NCBI RefSeq assembly: GCF_900105195.1
Contig: NZ_FNRX01000002.1
Span: forward strand, 1,240,001-1,304,000
Direction of reading: 5' to 3'
Length of the DNA stretch: 64,000 nucleotides
From: Rhodococcus pyridinivorans
GTDB taxonomy: Bacteria > Actinomycetota > Actinomycetes > Mycobacteriales > Mycobacteriaceae
The notes beneath the pieces are model-generated. The model had not been told where the DNA came from. It ran no database searches and saw only the letters and a program-made list of their open reading frames with translations. The translations under genes were made by a program, and so were the position numbers. Positions 1-7,493 of the stretch are shown in pieces (position 1 is the stretch's first letter; the number at the start of each line of letters is the position of its first letter).

Positions 1-291
1 GGTGGCGTCGTCGATCACCTCGTCGACGTCCTCGGTGAGCTCGTCCTCCGGTGTCGCCGCGACAGGCTTGTCCAGCGGCTCGGCGGGTTCGACGTCGGGT
101 TCCTCCTCGGCGAGGCGCTGGTCCAGCGACTCGCCTTCTTGCTCTTCACGCTGGGTCGTTCCGAACTTGTCGGCGCCGCTCCAGTCCTCGGGCGGGTCGA
201 CGACCTCGTCGCCGTCGTCGTTCCGCACTTCGTCGGCGTCGAGGCCTTCGCTGGGGCTGAGGGTGTCGCCGGGACCGTCTTCGATGCTCAT
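1..291 (-). CDS. DUF5709 family protein, 3' end outside window
   Basis: Reading the minus strand from the ATG at 291 gives 97 uninterrupted codons to the window edge, so the C-terminus is missing. The protein opens MSIEDGPGDTLSPSEGLDAD and is very rich in Asp, Glu and Pro. This matches my recollection of the DUF5709 family of small acidic actinobacterial proteins. No catalytic motif, signal peptide or membrane segment is visible. It points away from the DUF2630 gene at 392, so 292-391 is a divergent promoter region. Function is unknown. Confidence 0.75.
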   Translation of the reverse strand, partial: MSIEDGPGDTLSPSEGLDADEVRNDDGDEVVDPPEDWSGADKFGTTQREEQEGESLDQRLAEEEPDVEPAEPLDKPVAATPEDELTEDVDEVIDDAT

Positions 292-391
292 GTCGAGGAG
301 ATACCCGGCCGGCCGGGTGCGAAACCGGCGGCGGTTTCACTCCTGCCGGATGAGGCTATGCCGACGGAACACCACATCGAGGGAGTTTCCC

Positions 392-634
392 ATGGACGAA
401 AACGAACTCTTCCAGCACATCGAGAAGCTGGTGGACGAAGAGAAGACACTGCGCTCACGAACCGGCGCGGACGGTCCGAGCGACGAGGACCTGCAGCGGC
501 TGGCCGCTGTCGAGAAGAGGCTCGACCAGTGCTGGGACCTGCTGCGGCAGCGTCGCGCGAAGGCCGAGTTCGGCGACGACCCGGACGACGCCCAGGCGCG
601 GCCGGTCGACGAGGTCGAGTCCTACCGACAGTAG
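392..634 (+). CDS. DUF2630 family protein
   Basis: This 80-residue protein starts at an ATG preceded by GAGGGAG. It is charged and helical (MDENELFQHIEKLVDEEKTL, then an LRQRRAKAEFG segment), which is the pattern of DUF2630, a small actinobacterial family of unknown function. The internal start was chosen because the upstream part of the open frame is Ser-rich shadow translation of the divergent DUF5709 gene. It is probably monocistronic, since the next downstream sequence is a degraded gene on the other strand. Confidence 0.8.
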   Translation: MDENELFQHIEKLVDEEKTLRSRTGADGPSDEDLQRLAAVEKRLDQCWDLLRQRRAKAEFGDDPDDAQARPVDEVESYRQ

Positions 635-658
635 GGCGCCGACGGTGGGTCGACCGTT

Positions 659-834
659 CTGCTTCGGCGACGAACTGTGGCCGGGTAGTTCGGCGTTCAG
701 CACGTGAAGTGCTCGGCGAGGTGCGGGACGAGGGTGGAGAAGTCGTCCATCGTGGCGCCGATCCCGTGCAGGAGGGGTAGGGGTTCACCGGATCCGGTGC
801 GGCGGTAGCTCGGTCGTGAGTGCATCGGTTCCAT
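659..834 (-). pseudogene. Alpha/beta hydrolase remnant, truncated and frameshifted
   Basis: From the ATG at 834 (GGGAAAG upstream) the minus strand encodes the N-terminus of an alpha/beta hydrolase: a YRRTGSGEP strand followed by LLHGIGATMDDFSTLVPHLAEHF, the oxyanion-hole HG region. The frame then stops at 697-699. A one-base shift restores VLNAELPGHS, the next conserved block of the fold (normally xVxxxDLPGHG). Everything after that, including the nucleophile elbow, is missing. It is therefore a 5' remnant with a frameshift. The order of deletion and frameshift cannot be told. Confidence 0.65.
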
Positions 835-934
835 CTTTCCCTTCCGGACGGGCCGGAGTGCTCTGTCGCAAAGGCTGTGTGTTCTGTCACATTCGTGAGG
901 AAGGAAAAGCAACGACCTGGCCGAATGCCGTGTT

Positions 935-971
935 ATAGCCCTTGCTTATCGAATTTCTAGAAACTATCGAT
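935..971 (+). promoter_or_regulatory. OxyR-like tandem site upstream of ahpC
   Basis: Four tetranucleotides spaced by 7 bp read ATAG, TTAT, CTAG, CGAT, matching the OxyR pattern ATAG-N7-CTAT-N7-ATAG-N7-CTAT at 13 of 16 positions. The block contains a 10-bp palindrome (954-963) and ends exactly where the candidate -35 begins. That position suits activation of ahpC. No oxyR gene lies in the window. Confidence 0.5.
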
Positions 972-998
972 TGGCACAATTAATAGTTCGCGGATAAC
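971..998 (+). promoter_or_regulatory. Candidate ahpC promoter
   Basis: TTGGCA (971-976) and GATAAC (993-998) are separated by 16 bp, giving a start of transcription near 1005. This is 35 bases before the ahpC start codon and immediately downstream of the OxyR-like site. Confidence 0.5.
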
Positions 999-1039
999 GT
1001 CGAAGCCGTCAACCCCATCGAGACGAGTGAGGTTTCTAC

Positions 1040-1603
1040 ATGTCGCTGATCAACAAGAAGATCAAGCCCTTCAAGGCCGAGGCTTTCAAGGACGGCGCCT
1101 TCGTGACCGTGTCCGACGAGGACATCAAGGGCAAGTGGGCGATCTTCTTCTTCTACCCCGCAGACTTCACGTTCGTCTGCCCGACGGAGCTCGGCGACCT
1201 CGCGGACCACTACGAGGAGCTGCAGAAGCTCGGCGTCGAGGTCTTCTCCGTCTCGACCGACACGCACTTCACGCACAAGGCATGGCACGGCTCGTCCGAG
1301 ACCATCGGCAAGATCAAGTACGCCATGATCGGTGACCCGACCCTGCAGATCAGCACCGACTTCGAGGTCCTCCGTGAGGACCAGGGCCTTGCCGATCGCG
1401 GCACCTTCCTGGTCGACCCGGACGGCGTCGTCCAGTTCACCGAGGTCACCGCTGAAGGCATCGGCCGCAACGCCGCCGAGCTCGTTCGCAAGGTCAAGGC
1501 TGCTCAGTACGTCCGCAGCCACCCGGGCGAGGTCTGCCCGGCCAAGTGGGAAGAGGGCGACGACACCCTCGCTCCGTCGCTGGAGCTCGTCGGCAAGATC
1601 TGA
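1040..1603 (+). CDS. ahpC: Alkyl hydroperoxide reductase peroxidase subunit AhpC
   Basis: This 187-residue typical 2-Cys peroxiredoxin reduces hydrogen peroxide, organic peroxides and peroxynitrite in the cytosol. The peroxidatic Cys47 lies in FVCPTE and the resolving Cys166 in GEVCPAKW, as in the enterobacterial AhpC type. Length is as expected. The start follows GTGAGG by about 8 nt. The ahpF gene follows after 146 bp, so the enzyme is paired with the flavoprotein AhpF rather than the AhpD found with AhpC in Mycobacterium. Regulation by OxyR is suggested by the upstream site. Assignment is secure. Confidence 0.97.
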   Translation: MSLINKKIKPFKAEAFKDGAFVTVSDEDIKGKWAIFFFYPADFTFVCPTELGDLADHYEELQKLGVEVFSVSTDTHFTHKAWHGSSETIGKIKYAMIGDPTLQISTDFEVLREDQGLADRGTFLVDPDGVVQFTEVTAEGIGRNAAELVRKVKAAQYVRSHPGEVCPAKWEEGDDTLAPSLELVGKI

Positions 1604-1749
1604 TTCGTCGACGGAAATTCGTTCCGGTGGCACGGGATCGAACGTCCCGTGCCACCGGGCACCGTCCGGGTCCGCTCGGCTCGAGCTGAGAAGTTCGCCG
1701 ACTCCCATCTCTTCCGGTCACAGTTCTTCCACCTCTGGAGTGAATCCTC

Positions 1750-3345
1750 ATGCTCGACGCCTCCCTCGCCGCCCAGTTGAAGTCCCTTCTCGAAAAGGTC
1801 ACCCAGCCGATCGAGCTCGTGTCGTCTCTCGACGACCGGCCGAAGTCGAAGGAACTCGCCGATCTCCTCGATCAGATCGCCGGCATGTCCGATCTGGTCA
1901 CCCATGTGCGCGACGGTGAAGCCACCCGTCGCCCCTCCTTCCTGATCCGCCGGGTCGGCACCGACATCGCGGTCGAGTTCGCGGGCATCCCGCTCGGCCA
2001 CGAGTTCACCTCCCTCGTGCTCGCCCTGCTGCAGGTCGGCGGCCACCCCTCGAAGGAGGCCGTGGAGCTGCTCGAGCAGGTGCGCGACCTCGAGGGCGAC
2101 TTCCACTTCGAGACCTACTTCTCACTGTCGTGCCAGAACTGCCCCGACGTGGTGCAGGCCCTGAACGTGATGTGTGTGACCAACTCGCGCATCAAGCACA
2201 CCGCGATCGAAGGCTCGCTCTTCCAGGACGAAGTCGACGCACGCCAGGTGATGGCAGTGCCGACCGTCTTCCTCAACGGTGAGCTGTTCGGCTCCGGACG
2301 CATGAACCTCGAGCAGATCGTCGGCAAGCTCGACAGCGGTTCCGCCGAGCGCACCGCCGCCGCGATCAGCGAGAAGGATCCCTTCGACGTCCTCGTCGTC
2401 GGTGGCGGCCCCGCCGGCGCGACTGCCGCGATCTACGCCTCCCGCAAGGGAATCCGCACCGGCGTTCTCGCCGAGCGCTTCGGTGGCCAGGTGCTCGACA
2501 CCATGGCCATCGAGAACTTCTCCTCCGTCCCCTACACGGAGGGCCCGAAGTTCGCTGCCGAGCTCGAGAACCACGTCCGCCAGTACGACGTCGACATCAT
2601 GAACGTCCAGAAGGCCTCGAAGCTCACCCCGGCCCCCACCGAGGGCGGCCTCGTCGAGGTCGAGCTCGAGAGCGGCGCCCGGTTGCTTTCGCGCAGCGTC
2701 GTTCTCGCGACCGGTGCCCGCTGGCGCGCGATGAACGTGCCGGGCGAGCAGGAGTACCGCAACAAGGGCGTCACCTACTGCCCGCACTGCGACGGCCCGC
2801 TGTTCAAGGGCAAGCGCGTCGCGGTCATCGGTGGCGGTAACTCCGGTGTGGAGGCCGCGATCGACCTCGCCGGCGTCGTCGCCCACGTGACCCTCATCGA
2901 GTTCGACTCGGTCCTGCGCGCCGACGAGGTGCTGCAGCGCAAGCTCCGCAGCCTGCCTAACGTCGACATCATTGTCAGCGCCCTCACCACCGAGGTCCTC
3001 GGCGACGGTTCGAAGGTCACCGGCCTGACCTACACCGACCGCACCACCGACGAGTCGCGCACCCTCGAGCTCGACGGCGTGTTCGTCCAGATCGGTCTGC
3101 TGCCGAACACCGAATGGCTCACCGGCACGGTCGAACTCAGCCCGCGCGGCGAGATCGTCGTCGACGACCACGGCCGCACCTCGGTGCCCGGCGTGTTCGC
3201 CGCCGGCGACTGCACGACCGTCCCGTACAAGCAGATCATCGTCTCCGCAGGTGCGGGTGCGACGGCCGCGCTCGGCGCGTTCGACCACCTCATCCGCACG
3301 AGCGCCCCGGCCCAGGCCGAGGAAGCGGTCGCCGCGACCGTCTAG
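1750..3345 (+). CDS. ahpF: Alkyl hydroperoxide reductase flavoprotein AhpF
   Basis: The 531-residue protein has the AhpF layout: an N-terminal double thioredoxin fold with a CQNC redox pair (Cys128/Cys131), a GGGPAG FAD-binding motif near residue 220, a thioredoxin-reductase-like CPHC pair (Cys344/Cys347), and a second GGGNSG nucleotide-binding motif. It moves electrons from NAD(P)H through FAD and both disulfides to AhpC. It lies downstream of ahpC on the same strand and ends in a clear terminator hairpin. Length is typical (about 520). Confidence 0.97.
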   Translation: MLDASLAAQLKSLLEKVTQPIELVSSLDDRPKSKELADLLDQIAGMSDLVTHVRDGEATRRPSFLIRRVGTDIAVEFAGIPLGHEFTSLVLALLQVGGHPSKEAVELLEQVRDLEGDFHFETYFSLSCQNCPDVVQALNVMCVTNSRIKHTAIEGSLFQDEVDARQVMAVPTVFLNGELFGSGRMNLEQIVGKLDSGSAERTAAAISEKDPFDVLVVGGGPAGATAAIYASRKGIRTGVLAERFGGQVLDTMAIENFSSVPYTEGPKFAAELENHVRQYDVDIMNVQKASKLTPAPTEGGLVEVELESGARLLSRSVVLATGARWRAMNVPGEQEYRNKGVTYCPHCDGPLFKGKRVAVIGGGNSGVEAAIDLAGVVAHVTLIEFDSVLRADEVLQRKLRSLPNVDIIVSALTTEVLGDGSKVTGLTYTDRTTDESRTLELDGVFVQIGLLPNTEWLTGTVELSPRGEIVVDDHGRTSVPGVFAAGDCTTVPYKQIIVSAGAGATAALGAFDHLIRTSAPAQAEEAVAATV

Positions 3346-3361
3346 GCGTCACTGCAGCCCT

Positions 3362-3392
3362 GTGGCCGTCACCCCTTCCGGGTGGCGGCCAC
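3362..3392 (+). terminator. Terminator after ahpF
   Basis: A 12-bp stem with one G-T wobble (3362-3373 with 3381-3392) and a 7-base loop, followed by GTTGCTTCC, lies 16 bp after the ahpF stop. Confidence 0.65.
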
Positions 3393-3409
3393 GTTGCTTC
3401 CTCGGGGAG

Positions 3410-3437
3410 GTTGTTGTCGAAGATTCTGCGGAAATCG
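3410..3437 (+). repeat. 28-bp imperfect repeat, left copy
   Basis: The first 13 bases are GTTGTTGTCGAAG and a GCGG-AAATCG core follows. The same arrangement recurs at 4495-4522. The two copies flank the secreted-protein gene 3552-4439 in direct orientation. Confidence 0.5.
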
Positions 3438-3551
3438 CCCATATCCTCCCCCAATTCACCCAGCACAGGCATTGACGCGCTCTTTACCCCGGCGCTTCAC
3501 TGAAATGCGTACGTGTGTCCCCATCGCGACGGTGTCCCAGGAGGTCGACCT

Positions 3552-4439
3552 ATGCGCAGCACACGGAAGTCCGAACGGCGGCGCAGACGCGAAGGACGCC
3601 TGTATCGCAGAGCCGCCACGGCGGTGGCGCTCATGGGACTGGTCGCCCTGTGGGTGAATCCCGCGGCGTCGGCGGACGAGTCCACGGGATTCTCGCTTCC
3701 CTTCTCCGGAGCACCGGCCTACGAGCATCTGGCGCCGACGCAGGTCACCGACCCGTCCCGGTTGCACGCTCCGCTCGGTCGGGAATGGGCCGAGGACATC
3801 GCCCGGCAGATCGGGCTGAAGCCGGAAGATGCGTTGTCCGAGCAGCAGGCCCGTGATTTCACCACCGGCGGGGGAGTGGGCGGCAGCAAGGAGGCCGCCG
3901 AGATCATCCAGGGTTCCATCGACATCCTCATCAATACGACCGGCCACCCCCTGTACTCCGACGTGAACGGTGTCTCCACCCCGACGGTGCTGGGCAGTTA
4001 CGGCCTCTACGTGACGCCCGACGGGATGCTGCAGAGCCCGGCCAACGCGTCGGCGCCGACGAGGCAGGTGAACACGCTCATCGCGCCCGGCGGGTACGTC
4101 GACACCTGGCTGCGGAACAACGACGCGACGGACACGCTGGTGGCGCTGTACCGGTCGGCGTACCCGATCGAAGCGACCTTCGGTTTCGCGGCGCAACAGA
4201 TATCCGGCGCCGCACAGCTGGTCACCAATACGAAGGGCGACGTCGTCTCGACCGTCGGCATGTCGATGGCGCCACCGCTGTGGATCGTGAACTTCGCTCT
4301 TATCTACGCCGTGAGCCCTTCCCTCGCAGCCGCGATGCCGGCCTACTGGGCTCCCATCCCGCCCGAGGTTGCCGAGGCCATCGAGGCGAGCCCCACGGGT
4401 CAGGTGCCCTACGCCGATTACGCGTCGTACCTCCAGTGA
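3552..4439 (+). CDS. Secreted protein of unknown function
   Basis: This 295-residue protein begins at an ATG with an excellent AGGAGG site 7 nt upstream (3539-3544), which is why I prefer it to upstream starts. The N-terminus is strongly basic (STRKSERRRRREG), then a hydrophobic stretch ends in ASA-D, giving a probable signal peptidase site near residue 41. The mature part is rich in Ala, Thr, Pro and Gly and has hydrophobic stretches near the C-terminus that may interact with a membrane. I do not recognise a family. It is bracketed by a pair of direct repeats and terminators, so it seems to be its own unit. Confidence 0.75.
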   Translation: MRSTRKSERRRRREGRLYRRAATAVALMGLVALWVNPAASADESTGFSLPFSGAPAYEHLAPTQVTDPSRLHAPLGREWAEDIARQIGLKPEDALSEQQARDFTTGGGVGGSKEAAEIIQGSIDILINTTGHPLYSDVNGVSTPTVLGSYGLYVTPDGMLQSPANASAPTRQVNTLIAPGGYVDTWLRNNDATDTLVALYRSAYPIEATFGFAAQQISGAAQLVTNTKGDVVSTVGMSMAPPLWIVNFALIYAVSPSLAAAMPAYWAPIPPEVAEAIEASPTGQVPYADYASYLQ

Positions 4440-4494
4440 ACTTCGGGGAGCCGCGCGTACCTCGAAGGCTGCGGGTAGGGATGTCGAGGCAGGT

Positions 4495-4530
4495 GTTGTT
4501 GTCGAAGAACGCGGGAAAATCGACAACAAC
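4495..4530 (+). repeat. Right copy of flanking repeat, forming a perfect hairpin
   Basis: GTTGTTGTCGA (4495-4505) is repeated as its exact reverse complement at 4520-4530 around a 14-base loop. The left half matches the repeat at 3410. It could be an operator, a terminator-like hairpin or a recombination end. It has no T tract. Confidence 0.5.
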
Positions 4531-4563
4531 GTCGGCCCCGATACGACGAACGCCCCGCATACG

Positions 4564-4595
4564 ACGAAGCCCCGACCGTGTGGTCGGGGCTTCGT
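4564..4595. terminator. Strong bidirectional terminator hairpin
   Basis: A perfect 14-bp stem (4564-4577 with 4582-4595) with a GTGT tetraloop lies just past the 3' end of the minus-strand tRNA and after the plus-strand secreted-protein gene. It can serve both. Confidence 0.75.
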
Positions 4596-4600
4596 GTGAG

Positions 4601-4671
4601 AGCCGATGACGGGAATCGAACCCGCGTATTCAGCTTGGGAAGCTGATGTTCTACCATTGAACTACATCGGC
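4601..4671 (-). tRNA. tRNA-Gly (CCC)
   Basis: Read on the minus strand, a 71-nt cloverleaf starts GCCGATG and pairs with CATCGGC at its end, with discriminator U. The D arm is GTTC/GAAC, the anticodon stem TCAGC/GCTGA carries loop TTCCCAA, giving anticodon CCC for glycine, and the T arm has the TTCGATT loop. CCA is not encoded. All stems pair, with one G-U in the T stem. Confidence 0.95.
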
Positions 4672-4904
4672 ACGCTGGGCTTTTGCCGATTCTCATCGAC
4701 TCCGGCCCGAGCTTTCGGAGCAAACTGTAGCAGACTCTCCGGGTCGATCGCGGGACCCCTGGACCACACCGAGAGCCCGCAGACGCGGTCGAAGCGACGC
4801 TGGTCGCGCGGCGTCCACGGCAGCAGCATCTGCTCGAAAATCGTGTCGTCGATCTTCACCTTGTGGAGGTTGTCCTCCCAGTACTGCTTTCCGGGTCCAT
4901 CGCG
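4662..4904 (-). pseudogene. Possible gene remnant next to tRNA-Gly
   Basis: The minus strand is open for 80 codons between an upstream TAA (4905-4907) and a TAG inside the tRNA. Translation contains a coding-like stretch (KQYWEDNLHKVKIDD, LLPWTPRDQRRF) that I cannot place in a family. There is no convincing start or ribosome binding site. GTG at 4859 is possible. The 3' end runs into the tRNA. I read it as a 3' remnant left beside the tRNA, or a very small gene. The rest of 4672-5080 has only a short GTGAC/GTCAC inverted repeat near 4995-5013 that could be a TetR operator. Confidence 0.3.
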
Positions 4905-5080
4905 TTATATTCGGCCGGGCTCGACTCGGTGGAGCGCACCTGCGCGTGTGCCTTGTCGACGGGCGTCGTCATCGAATGTCCCGCATCGTCAGAAGTGACC
5001 ACGACTGTCACCCAGATGCGCGCCGACGGTAAAGACCGGAGGTTGCGCGGCACGGAAGCGGACGCTGCGAAGATAGAGGC

Positions 5081-5716
5081 ATGGCAACTGGACGGCTCTA
5101 CGGTGGACGCGCAGGCGAGGAACGACAGGCCGATCGGCGAGCGCAGCTGATCGAGGCCGGTCTCGATCTCCTCGGAGCTGCCGACGGCGAAGCCACCCTG
5201 TCGGTGCGCGGTGTCTGCAAGCGCGCAAGTCTGGCCTCGCGCTACTTCTACGAGAGCTTCGCCGACCGCGACGAGCTCACCGGTGCCGTCTACGACCACG
5301 TCGTCCAGCGCATCGCCGAGAGCACGCTCGCCGCCGTGGCCTCGGCACCGGCCGACGACGACCGCGCGATCGTGCGGGCCTGCGTCGAGAACATCGTCCG
5401 CGAGATCGACGAGGACCCGCGGCTCGGCCGCATGCTGTTCTCCGTCAGCCAGGCCAACACGCAGCTCGCGAAGCGGCGCCTCGACTCGACCCGCATGTTC
5501 GCCGGGCTGGTCACCGCCCAGGCCGAGAACATCTACGCCATCACCCCGAGCCCCCGGCTCGACCTGGCGGCGCACTACGTCGTCGGCGGACTCGCCCAGG
5601 CGCTGACGGCCTGGCTCGACGGCACCGTGCCGCTGAGCCACGACGACGTCGTCGAGGAGTGCACCGAACTGCTGATCACGATGTCGGCCCAATTGCGACG
5701 CGACTCGGCCACGTAG
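5081..5716 (+). CDS. TetR family transcriptional regulator
   Basis: This 211-residue protein has an N-terminal TetR helix-turn-helix (about residues 20-66: RRAQLIEAGLDLL, LSVRGVCKRASLASRYFYESF) and an all-helical ligand-binding domain. The ATG at 5081 follows GAGG closely. It is followed after 34 bp by dcd on the same strand. A GTGAC-N7-GTCAC inverted repeat about 70 bp upstream could be its own operator. The ligand and targets are unknown. Confidence 0.9.
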   Translation: MATGRLYGGRAGEERQADRRAQLIEAGLDLLGAADGEATLSVRGVCKRASLASRYFYESFADRDELTGAVYDHVVQRIAESTLAAVASAPADDDRAIVRACVENIVREIDEDPRLGRMLFSVSQANTQLAKRRLDSTRMFAGLVTAQAENIYAITPSPRLDLAAHYVVGGLAQALTAWLDGTVPLSHDDVVEECTELLITMSAQLRRDSAT

Positions 5717-5750
5717 AACCCCGCGGCCGCGCGATTGTTAACCTCTACGC

Positions 5751-6341
5751 GTGCTGCTCTCCGATCGCGACATCCGCGCCCAGATCGCCTCCGGGCATCT
5801 GGGCATCGACCCGTTCGATCCGGAGCTGGTGCAGCCCTCGAGTGTCGACGTCAAACTCGACAGCCTGTTCCGCGTCTTCAACAACACGCGTTACACGCAC
5901 ATCGACCCGGCGAAGCAGCAGGACGAACTGACGTCGCTGGTGCAGGTTCCCGAGGGTGAGCCGTTCGTGCTGCACCCCGGCGAGTTCGTGCTCGGGTCGA
6001 CGATGGAGCGGTGCACCCTGCCGGCCGACCTCGCCGGTCGCCTCGAAGGCAAGTCGTCGCTGGGCCGGCTCGGTCTGCTCACGCACTCGACGGCCGGGTT
6101 CATCGACCCGGGTTTCGACGGGCACATCACCCTCGAGCTGTCCAATGTTGCTAACCTGCCGATCACGCTGTGGCCGGGCATGAAGATCGGTCAGCTGTGC
6201 CTGTTCCGGCTGACGAGCCCCGCCGAGCACCCGTACGGCAGCGCGAAGGTCGGGTCCAAGTACCAGGGCCAGCGCGGGCCTACGCCGTCGAAGGCGTACC
6301 TGAACTTCGTGCACAAGCATCCGGACGCGCGTCCCAGCTAG
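5751..6341 (+). CDS. dcd: dCTP deaminase
   Basis: This 196-residue enzyme starts at GTG and opens [12 protein letters not shown], the usual Dcd N-terminus. The conserved [12 protein letters not shown] and [15 protein letters not shown] blocks form the trimeric active site with its catalytic Glu and nucleotide contacts. It deaminates dCTP to supply dUMP for thymidylate synthesis. In actinobacteria the characterised enzymes (for example from M. tuberculosis) are bifunctional dCTP deaminase/dUTPases, so the same is likely here. Confidence 0.97.
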   Translation: MLLSDRDIRAQIASGHLGIDPFDPELVQPSSVDVKLDSLFRVFNNTRYTHIDPAKQQDELTSLVQVPEGEPFVLHPGEFVLGSTMERCTLPADLAGRLEGKSSLGRLGLLTHSTAGFIDPGFDGHITLELSNVANLPITLWPGMKIGQLCLFRLTSPAEHPYGSAKVGSKYQGQRGPTPSKAYLNFVHKHPDARPS

Positions 6342-6428
6342 TTCGTCCTGCGCACGTCGCAGACGAACCCCGGGGTGAATCTCGGCCGTGCGGGTCGGGC
6401 ACCCTCTCGCCCGGGTTAATCTCTGCAT

Positions 6429-7493
6429 GTGCGCGTCGCTGCGGTCGCCACCACACTGCTGCTCCTGCTCGCGGCCTGCGCGCAGGACACCTCGTCGCGC
6501 CCCTCGTCTCCCGAGGATCTCCCGGTAGTGCGTGCCGACGGTGACCGGCTCGTCCTCGACGGCCGGACGTGGTGGCCCGCCGGACTCAACGCATACCAGC
6601 TCGGTACCCGCTGGGAGGTCAACCACGGATGCGGTGCCGAGGTGGACCTCGACGACTTCTTCGGCACGCTGGCGCCGCGTTCGATCGTGCGTTTCGACGC
6701 CTTCCAGTCCCACGCTGTCCACCGGATCGGCGGCACGCTCGACTTCACGGCGCTCGATGCCGTCTTCGACGCCGCCGAGCGGCACAGGGTGTACCTGATC
6801 CCGGTGCTTGCCCCGCAGGACAGTGATTGCGACGCGGGTGGATACAAGCAGGCGGACTGGTACGACGCCGCTTGGCACGACCCGCTGCCGGGTCATGTGC
6901 TCGCCTACGACGACTGGGTCGCGACCGCCGTCGAACGGTGGGGTTCGTCACCGGCGGTCGCGATGTGGGAGCTGATCGGCGAACCCGAGACCGCGACCTG
7001 CACCGACGACGAGTGCGCCCTCGAACGACGCGAGTGCTTGCCCGGCGGTGCTCGGCTGCTCCGCAACTGGATCGACGAAGCAGCCGGCATAGTCCGCGAG
7101 CACGACCCGGACCGGCTCGTCACCGTCGGCACCATCGGAGGCGACCAGTGCGGTTCCGCCGGCGACGATTTCGCGACCGTCACCGACGCCGAGCAGCTCG
7201 ACGTGGTGCAGTACCACGACTACGACGACGCACAGTTCCTCGAACGGCGGCTCGACGGATTGTCGAAGCCGATGCTCGTCGCCGAACTCGGTGTCCGGGC
7301 CGGTTCGTGCCGCGCGGTGAGCGAACGTGCCGATATCGTCGACCGCACGCTCACGCGGTACCGCGATCTCGGGGCCGACGGCGCACTGATGTGGTCGTTC
7401 GTCCCCGACCCGCGACCGGACGAGTGCACCTACGACATCGGCCCGGACGACCCGGTCCACTACGTCCTACGGCGTCACCACGGCTCAGGGTGA
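6429..7493 (+). CDS. GH5-like glycoside hydrolase lipoprotein
   Basis: The 354-residue protein starts at GTG and carries a lipoprotein signal ending LLAAC (Cys17). The mature part is a TIM-barrel-type glycosidase: the acid/base candidate Glu185 lies in WELIGEPE and the nucleophile candidate Glu286 in LVAELG, in the spacing of GH5/clan A enzymes. Many cysteines suggest disulfides. It ends 9 nt inside the 3' end of the convergent GT39-like gene. A role in trimming or releasing the exopolysaccharide made by the adjacent synthase operon is inferred from position. Substrate unknown. Confidence 0.75.
   Translation: MRVAAVATTLLLLLAACAQDTSSRPSSPEDLPVVRADGDRLVLDGRTWWPAGLNAYQLGTRWEVNHGCGAEVDLDDFFGTLAPRSIVRFDAFQSHAVHRIGGTLDFTALDAVFDAAERHRVYLIPVLAPQDSDCDAGGYKQADWYDAAWHDPLPGHVLAYDDWVATAVERWGSSPAVAMWELIGEPETATCTDDECALERRECLPGGARLLRNWIDEAAGIVREHDPDRLVTVGTIGGDQCGSAGDDFATVTDAEQLDVVQYHDYDDAQFLERRLDGLSKPMLVAELGVRAGSCRAVSERADIVDRTLTRYRDLGADGALMWSFVPDPRPDECTYDIGPDDPVHYVLRRHHGSG

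Noticed and set aside
2..391. Long Ser-rich plus-strand frame upstream of the DUF2630 start
   Set aside because: It is the antisense shadow of the DUF5709 gene. The Shine-Dalgarno supports the start at 392.
2122..3288. 388-codon minus-strand frame opposite ahpF
   Set aside because: It is an antisense shadow created by high G/C third positions, with Gly/Asp/Val-rich translation and no family motif. ahpF is certain.
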